Part shown: piece by piece, positions 24,910 through 27,916 of the stretch
Position numbering within the stretch: position 1 is the stretch's first letter
How the letters are laid out: every line of letters starts with the position of its first letter
NCBI GenBank assembly: GCA_934271245.1
Contig: CAKQQY010000024.1
Location: 1-27,916, forward strand
Length of the DNA: 27,916 bases
Source of the DNA: an uncultured Clostridia bacterium
GTDB taxonomy: Bacteria > Bacillota > Clostridia > Christensenellales > Borkfalkiaceae
Direction: 5' to 3'
Made by a program: the position numbers and the translations under genes
Notes under the pieces: model-generated
What the model was told of the DNA's origin: nothing
Seen by the model: only the letters and a program-made list of their open reading frames with translations
The model's database searches: none

Positions 24910-25176
24910 ATGCTCAAACCTAATACCGTTGCTGTTATCAATTATCTTAAGGAAGTCAATGGCTAGAATGTCACTGCTGCCGATGTCGCAGAAGCTCTTG
25001 GTCTTGAAAAGCGCACTGTTGATGGTATTTTTACCTCTGCTATTCAGCGCAAGGAACTCGGTATTCGTACCCCGGCTGAGATTGAGCTTCCTGATGGCAC
25101 CCATAAGCAAGTGAAGTTTTTGTCTCTTACTGATGCCGGTATGGCATTTGATACTACTGTTACTGACGCAGAGTAA
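24910..25176 (+). CDS. Winged-helix DNA-binding protein
   Basis: The 88-residue product has a clear helix-turn-helix: Thr-Val-Ala-Val-Ile-Asn-Tyr-Leu, then Val-Thr-Ala-Ala-Asp-Val-Ala-Glu-Ala-Leu-Gly-Leu-Glu-Lys-Arg-Thr-Val-Asp (about 19-36) and a beta wing ending Leu-Thr-Asp-Ala-Gly. One TAG at codon 18 falls between the first helix and the turn. AAGGAG lies 13 bases before the ATG, longer than usual. Codon use is richer in GC (CGC, ACC, CTC) than in neighbours, similar to the gene at 2-1813, which suggests strong expression. It has its own promoter and terminator and could be an abundant regulator or nucleoid-type protein. Confidence 0.75.
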
Positions 25177-25188
25177 TTAAATAAATTT

Positions 25189-25227
25189 AAATAGCGAGGG
25201 AGAATTTTCTCTCCTTCGCTATTTTTT
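25189..25227 (+). terminator. Rho-independent terminator
   Basis: AAATAGCGAGGGAGA pairs with TCTCCTTCGCTATTT over 15 bp (one G-T) around a six-base loop, followed by T. It follows the winged-helix gene. Confidence 0.9.
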
Positions 25228-25238
25228 ATAATGAATTT

Positions 25239-26237
25239 ATGACTATAATTTTTTGTATTTTATCCTTGATACTGGGTGGAAGTATCATATATTATATTCT
25301 TCGGCCCAAGATAAAGTAGACAGAAGAATATAATCTTGAAATTGAAAAACTAAATAATGGATTAAAAGAAGAGAATAAATCATTAACAGAAAGTTAGAAA
25401 GAATTAACTACTAAAATCTGTTCTCTTAATATTACTTAGAACTCACTAATTAAAGATATTAATTATCTTGAAGATAAAAAGAAAATTCTTGATAATAATT
25501 ATAAAGAAGCCAATAAAAATGCTGAATTATATCGCCAGAAGGTAAATGATTTAGCATCTGAAAAATTTGCTCAATCGGCCGAACGTATGGCGATAGAATA
25601 CCAGTAGGCAGAAAGTAATTATCAACAAGAATATCTAAATACTATTGCCGAAGGAGCATAGGAATATACTAACCTAATCGCGCAAAAGCAAAATGAATTA
25701 CAATAGATACTTCTGGCTCTTAATGATGCTAAAGCTAAACAAGATATAATAGTTGAAGCGAATAAGCGCGTAGAAGAAATTAAATAGAAAGAACAATTTT
25801 ATAAACTTAATTTAAGTAATATTGATATTGAAGAAATTAAAAAACTTCGTTCAATTATTCCTTATTTGCGCTCGGCTGAGCCTATCAATAAGGTCATCTG
25901 GAAGGTTTATTATGAAAAACCTTATACAGATTTAGTTGGTCGAGTAATCGGACAAGGAATACACACTGGTATATATAAAATTACTAACATAGAAAATCAA
26001 AAATGTTATATAGGATAGGCAACATCACTGGCTGACCGCTGGAAATAGCATATTAAACGTGGCGTTGGTGCTGAAGCTCCCACTCGTAATAAATTATATC
26101 CAGCAATGTATGAACTCGGCCCAGAAAATTTTACATTTGAAGTATTAGAAGAATGTGAAAGAACTAAACTTGATGAACGTGAAGATTTTTGGTAGAATTT
26201 TTATTAGGCTAAAGAATTTGGATATAGTATAAAATAA
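25239..26237 (+). CDS. Membrane-anchored coiled-coil protein with C-terminal GIY-YIG domain
   Basis: Read with 11 TAG as Gln the product is 332 residues. A hydrophobic N-terminal helix (about 2-23) is followed by a long coiled coil (about 25-190), a linker with Leu-Arg-Ser-Ile-Ile-Pro-Tyr-Leu, and a GIY-YIG domain of the T5orf172/MUG113 kind: His-Thr-Gly-Ile-Tyr-Lys-Ile-Thr-Asn, Lys-Cys-Tyr-Ile-Gly-Gln, Asp-Arg-Trp-Lys-Gln-His-Ile and Asp-Glu-Arg-Glu-Asp-Phe-Trp. The Gln after Tyr-Ile-Gly and the Gln before His are both TAG and both common Gln positions in this family. This is an architecture seen in phage and bacterial proteins of unclear role, not a typical homing endonuclease. No clear promoter or ribosome site is visible just after the terminator. 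Confidence 0.8.
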
Positions 26238-26249
26238 GGAGGAAATTAA

Positions 26250-26531
26250 GTGTATAGAATTATTGATAAACGTGGTTCTGGCAAAACAGGTAGATTATTT
26301 TTAATTGCTAAAGATACTGGAGCTACAATCGTCTGTTCTAATCCTCGTATGATGCAAGAGAAAGCTATATACTATGGTTTTAAAGACTTAAATTTTATGT
26401 CTTATGCTGAATATGTAGAAGCTTATAAAGGACGAGGATACAATCAAAAATTTTTAATTGATGAAATTGAATCATTAGTAAAATGTTTAGGAAATGTAAT
26501 TGGATATTCCCTCTCGGAGGATGAAGAATAA
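26250..26531 (+). CDS. Small P-loop-like protein
   Basis: The 93-residue product has Asp-Lys-Arg-Gly-Ser-Gly-Lys-Thr-Gly-Arg near the N-terminus, a Walker A-like loop with only one Gly between Arg and Ser, then Thr-Ile-Val-Cys-Ser-Asn-Pro and Lys-Phe-Leu-Ile-Asp-Glu-Ile-Glu, which looks like Walker B. It is far shorter than a full NTPase and may be a minimal or degenerate form, typical of small phage ATP-binding proteins. The start is GTG 26250 with AAGGAGG nine bases upstream. Its TAA shares one base with the next ATG. Confidence 0.6.
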   Translation: MYRIIDKRGSGKTGRLFLIAKDTGATIVCSNPRMMQEKAIYYGFKDLNFMSYAEYVEAYKGRGYNQKFLIDEIESLVKCLGNVIGYSLSEDEE

Positions 26532-27178
26532 TGGATATTGTAAGCAATGTAAAGATTTATGATTTAGAAGAAAGCATCATCGCAGCAGGATACCCGATGG
26601 TTACTGATGTAGAAAGCCAGTAGGGTAGAGAATTAGTAGATAATGATTTTAAGCGTTGTAATACTCTTATTAATGCTTGTGTAAAAGATAATTAGGCGCA
26701 TGGTCAATTTTTAACAGGTATTCGAGTTAATTTTGATTTGACTTGCTCTAATAAAATGTGGGTAGAGGCCGAACGCTACAGGTTCTTGGAATTTGTTAGC
26801 AGTTGTAGTACCATGCATCGTATTACCAAGTTTGATTTAGATAAAGCTTATAATAAATATGTTGATGAACGTGTTATTGATATTATGAAAGAAAAAGTCG
26901 ATACTTATAATACTCAACTTGAAATTAAAAAGAACATGATCAACAATGATGCAAGCACGGAATCAATTAAACAGCAAGAAGATTGGCTTAAAGAATTGTA
27001 TCTTGAAATTCTCTATACTAATCCTGCTGGATTTACATTAACTGCACGTATGACTACTAATTATCGTTGTTTAAGAAATATTTATAAACAACGTAAAAAT
27101 CATAGGCTTAAAGAGTGGCAAGATTTTTGCCATTGGATTGAGACACTTCCCTATGCAAAAGAATTATTGATTAATTAA
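26531..27178 (+). CDS. Conserved-looking phage protein, possible ThyX-like
   Basis: The 215-residue product (two in-frame TAG, near codons 29 and 56) has features reminiscent of phage proteins related to flavin-dependent thymidylate synthase: an N-terminal Lys-Ile-Tyr-Asp-Leu-Glu-Glu-Ser, Lys-Met-Trp-Val-Glu-Ala-Glu-Arg-Tyr-Arg-Phe in the middle, and Thr-Ala-Arg-Met-Thr-Thr-Asn-Tyr-Arg with Arg-Lys-Asn-His-Arg-Leu-Lys-Glu-Trp near the C-terminus. The canonical ThyX Arg-His-Arg motif is not clearly present, so function is left open. It shares one base with the upstream gene stop, giving coupled translation. Confidence 0.6.
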
Positions 27179-27181
27179 AAT

Positions 27182-27210
27182 TTGAAAATTTTTCTAAAAT
27201 ATGATATAAT
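27182..27210 (+). promoter_or_regulatory. Promoter
   Basis: TTGAAA (27182-27187), 17-base spacer, TATAAT (27205-27210), 38 bases before the next ATG. Confidence 0.8.
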
Positions 27211-27247
27211 ATTAATATAAAGAATAAGAAAGAGAGTTATTTTAAAA

Positions 27248-27607
27248 ATGACTAAAAAGCAGGCATTTATTAATTTTGTTAATGATTTAATTGAAAATTG
27301 TAATCATCCCGTAGAAATGAATGAAGATGTTGAATTCTATTGGAATTATCTTAATAATAGTGATGATAAAGAAGTTGCAACTCCATTGTTTACTGATAAT
27401 GGTAAAATTATTCTAACATTCCTCCAAGAGCATACAGAGAGTGACACTTGGAAGTCTAAAGATATGGCCGAAATCCTTGGTATTAGTTCAAGATCTATTT
27501 CAGGTAGTATCCGTAAATTAGTAAATGATGGATATGTTGAAAAGATTGATGATAATCCAGCTATTTATGCTATTACTACTAAGGGTAAAGATATTAAAAT
27601 TGATTAA
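27248..27607 (+). CDS. MarR-like winged-helix DNA-binding protein
   Basis: The 119-residue protein has an N-terminal helical part (about 1-45) and a winged helix: Thr-Trp-Lys-Ser-Lys-Asp-Met-Ala-Glu-Ile-Leu-Gly-Ile-Ser-Ser-Arg-Ser-Ile-Ser-Gly-Ser-Ile (about 67-88, two helices of a helix-turn-helix), Arg-Lys-Leu-Val-Asn-Asp-Gly-Tyr-Val-Glu-Lys as start of the wing, and Tyr-Ala-Ile-Thr-Thr-Lys-Gly at the end. A weak GAGAG site lies upstream. It has no TAG and its own promoter. It is similar in fold to the products at 1904 and 24910. Confidence 0.75.
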   Translation: MTKKQAFINFVNDLIENCNHPVEMNEDVEFYWNYLNNSDDKEVATPLFTDNGKIILTFLQEHTESDTWKSKDMAEILGISSRSISGSIRKLVNDGYVEKIDDNPAIYAITTKGKDIKID

Positions 27608-27626
27608 TTAAAGGAGAAAATAATTA

Positions 27627-27916
27627 ATGAAATTTGTTAATGAAACAAGAATTGAAGGATATTTATACGAGCATAATCTGGAAATGAGAGAAAGCGGCCC
27701 GAATTCTAAGAATCCTGGCACACCGTTTATTATGGGCACTATTAGTATTGCTACTGATGAAGAGCTTACTAATGTTATTTAGGTCCATTATACCTATGTA
27801 ACTGAAACTACTTCCAAGGGCAAGACAAATGCTACATTTACCACTCTTCGTAAGATTATTGATGGTGAATATGGCACTGTAATGGGCGATGGAATTGAAA
27901 AGTCTTGTCGTATTAG
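27627..27916 (+). CDS. Protein cut by the window edge, possible OB-fold ssDNA-binding type
   Basis: The first 96 residues are visible, with one in-frame TAG (codon 52). The start has AAGGAG eight to nine bases upstream. The Arg-Ile-Glu-Gly-Tyr-Leu-Tyr-Glu opening, the alternating strands (Phe-Ile-Met-Gly-Thr-Ile-Ser-Ile-Ala, Val-His-Tyr-Thr-Tyr-Val) and higher-GC codons suggest an abundant beta-barrel protein such as a phage single-stranded DNA-binding protein. This is a guess from pattern; no diagnostic motif is seen in the available part. Confidence 0.5.

Noticed and set aside
1..27916. tRNA genes, especially a suppressor tRNA
   Set aside because: No cloverleaf with T-arm GGTTCRA and a matching anticodon arm was found by eye; a covariance search would be decisive.

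Overview
This window looks like part of a large, AT-rich tailed-phage genome that uses an altered genetic code. Shine-Dalgarno sites (AAGGAGG, GGAG) and promoters of the TTGACA-17-TATAAT type point to a Firmicutes (probably gut clostridial) host. All genes lie on the + strand. Many conserved genes are interrupted by in-frame TAG, while TAA and TGA still end genes. The three TAG codons of one radical SAM maturase (near 6695-7990) all align with ordinary Gln codons in its paralogue at 15180-16493. The genome therefore reads TAG as glutamine (code 15). CDS coordinates below assume this.

Layout. (1) 1-6317: a vault/SPFH-like coiled-coil protein cut by the left edge, a small winged-helix protein, a NADAR-domain protein, a small membrane protein, two metallophosphoesterases flanking a zinc-ribbon protein and a polynucleotide-kinase-like P-loop protein, and a membrane-anchored flotillin-like protein. 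(2) 6449-8844: cassette A, consisting of a small accessory protein, a radical SAM/SPASM maturase and a 283-aa precursor with 18 cysteines spaced exactly every four residues. (3) 8846-14355: three small genes, a PIN-PhoH gene split by a group I intron that carries a LAGLIDADG endonuclease, a CHAP + amidase endolysin split three codons after its catalytic Cys by an ORF-less group I intron, and a holin-like membrane protein. (4) 14352-17509: cassette B, a complete transcription unit with promoter, unknown 165-aa protein, accessory protein, radical SAM maturase, Cys-rich precursor, second accessory protein and a strong terminator. (5) 17578-27916: a small leaderless gene, a GIY-YIG endonuclease, RNase HI, both subunits of a type IIA topoisomerase, ATP-dependent DNA ligase, several one-gene units with their own promoters, a TAG-dense coiled-coil GIY-YIG protein, and genes of unknown or DNA-binding type up to a protein cut by the right edge.

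The main discovery candidate is the pair of RiPP-like cassettes of the 'CXXX-repeat / radical SAM maturase' type carried by a phage. The precursors have their Cys repeats at the N-terminal side and a shared folded-looking domain at the C-terminus, so maturase recognition may be through a C-terminal follower rather than a leader. Because the precursors, one maturase and one accessory gene contain in-frame TAG, full-length products should appear only once TAG is read as Gln, which ties the system to the recoded (probably late) phase. Other notable points are recurrent hairpins that hide the Shine-Dalgarno site in read-through RNA but not in RNA started at the local promoter, stop codons built into -35 boxes, apparent ATT/ATA start codons, and two group I introns in conserved codons of neighbouring genes. 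No tRNA, CRISPR array, insertion sequence or replication origin was seen; the suppressor tRNA needed for TAG must lie elsewhere.
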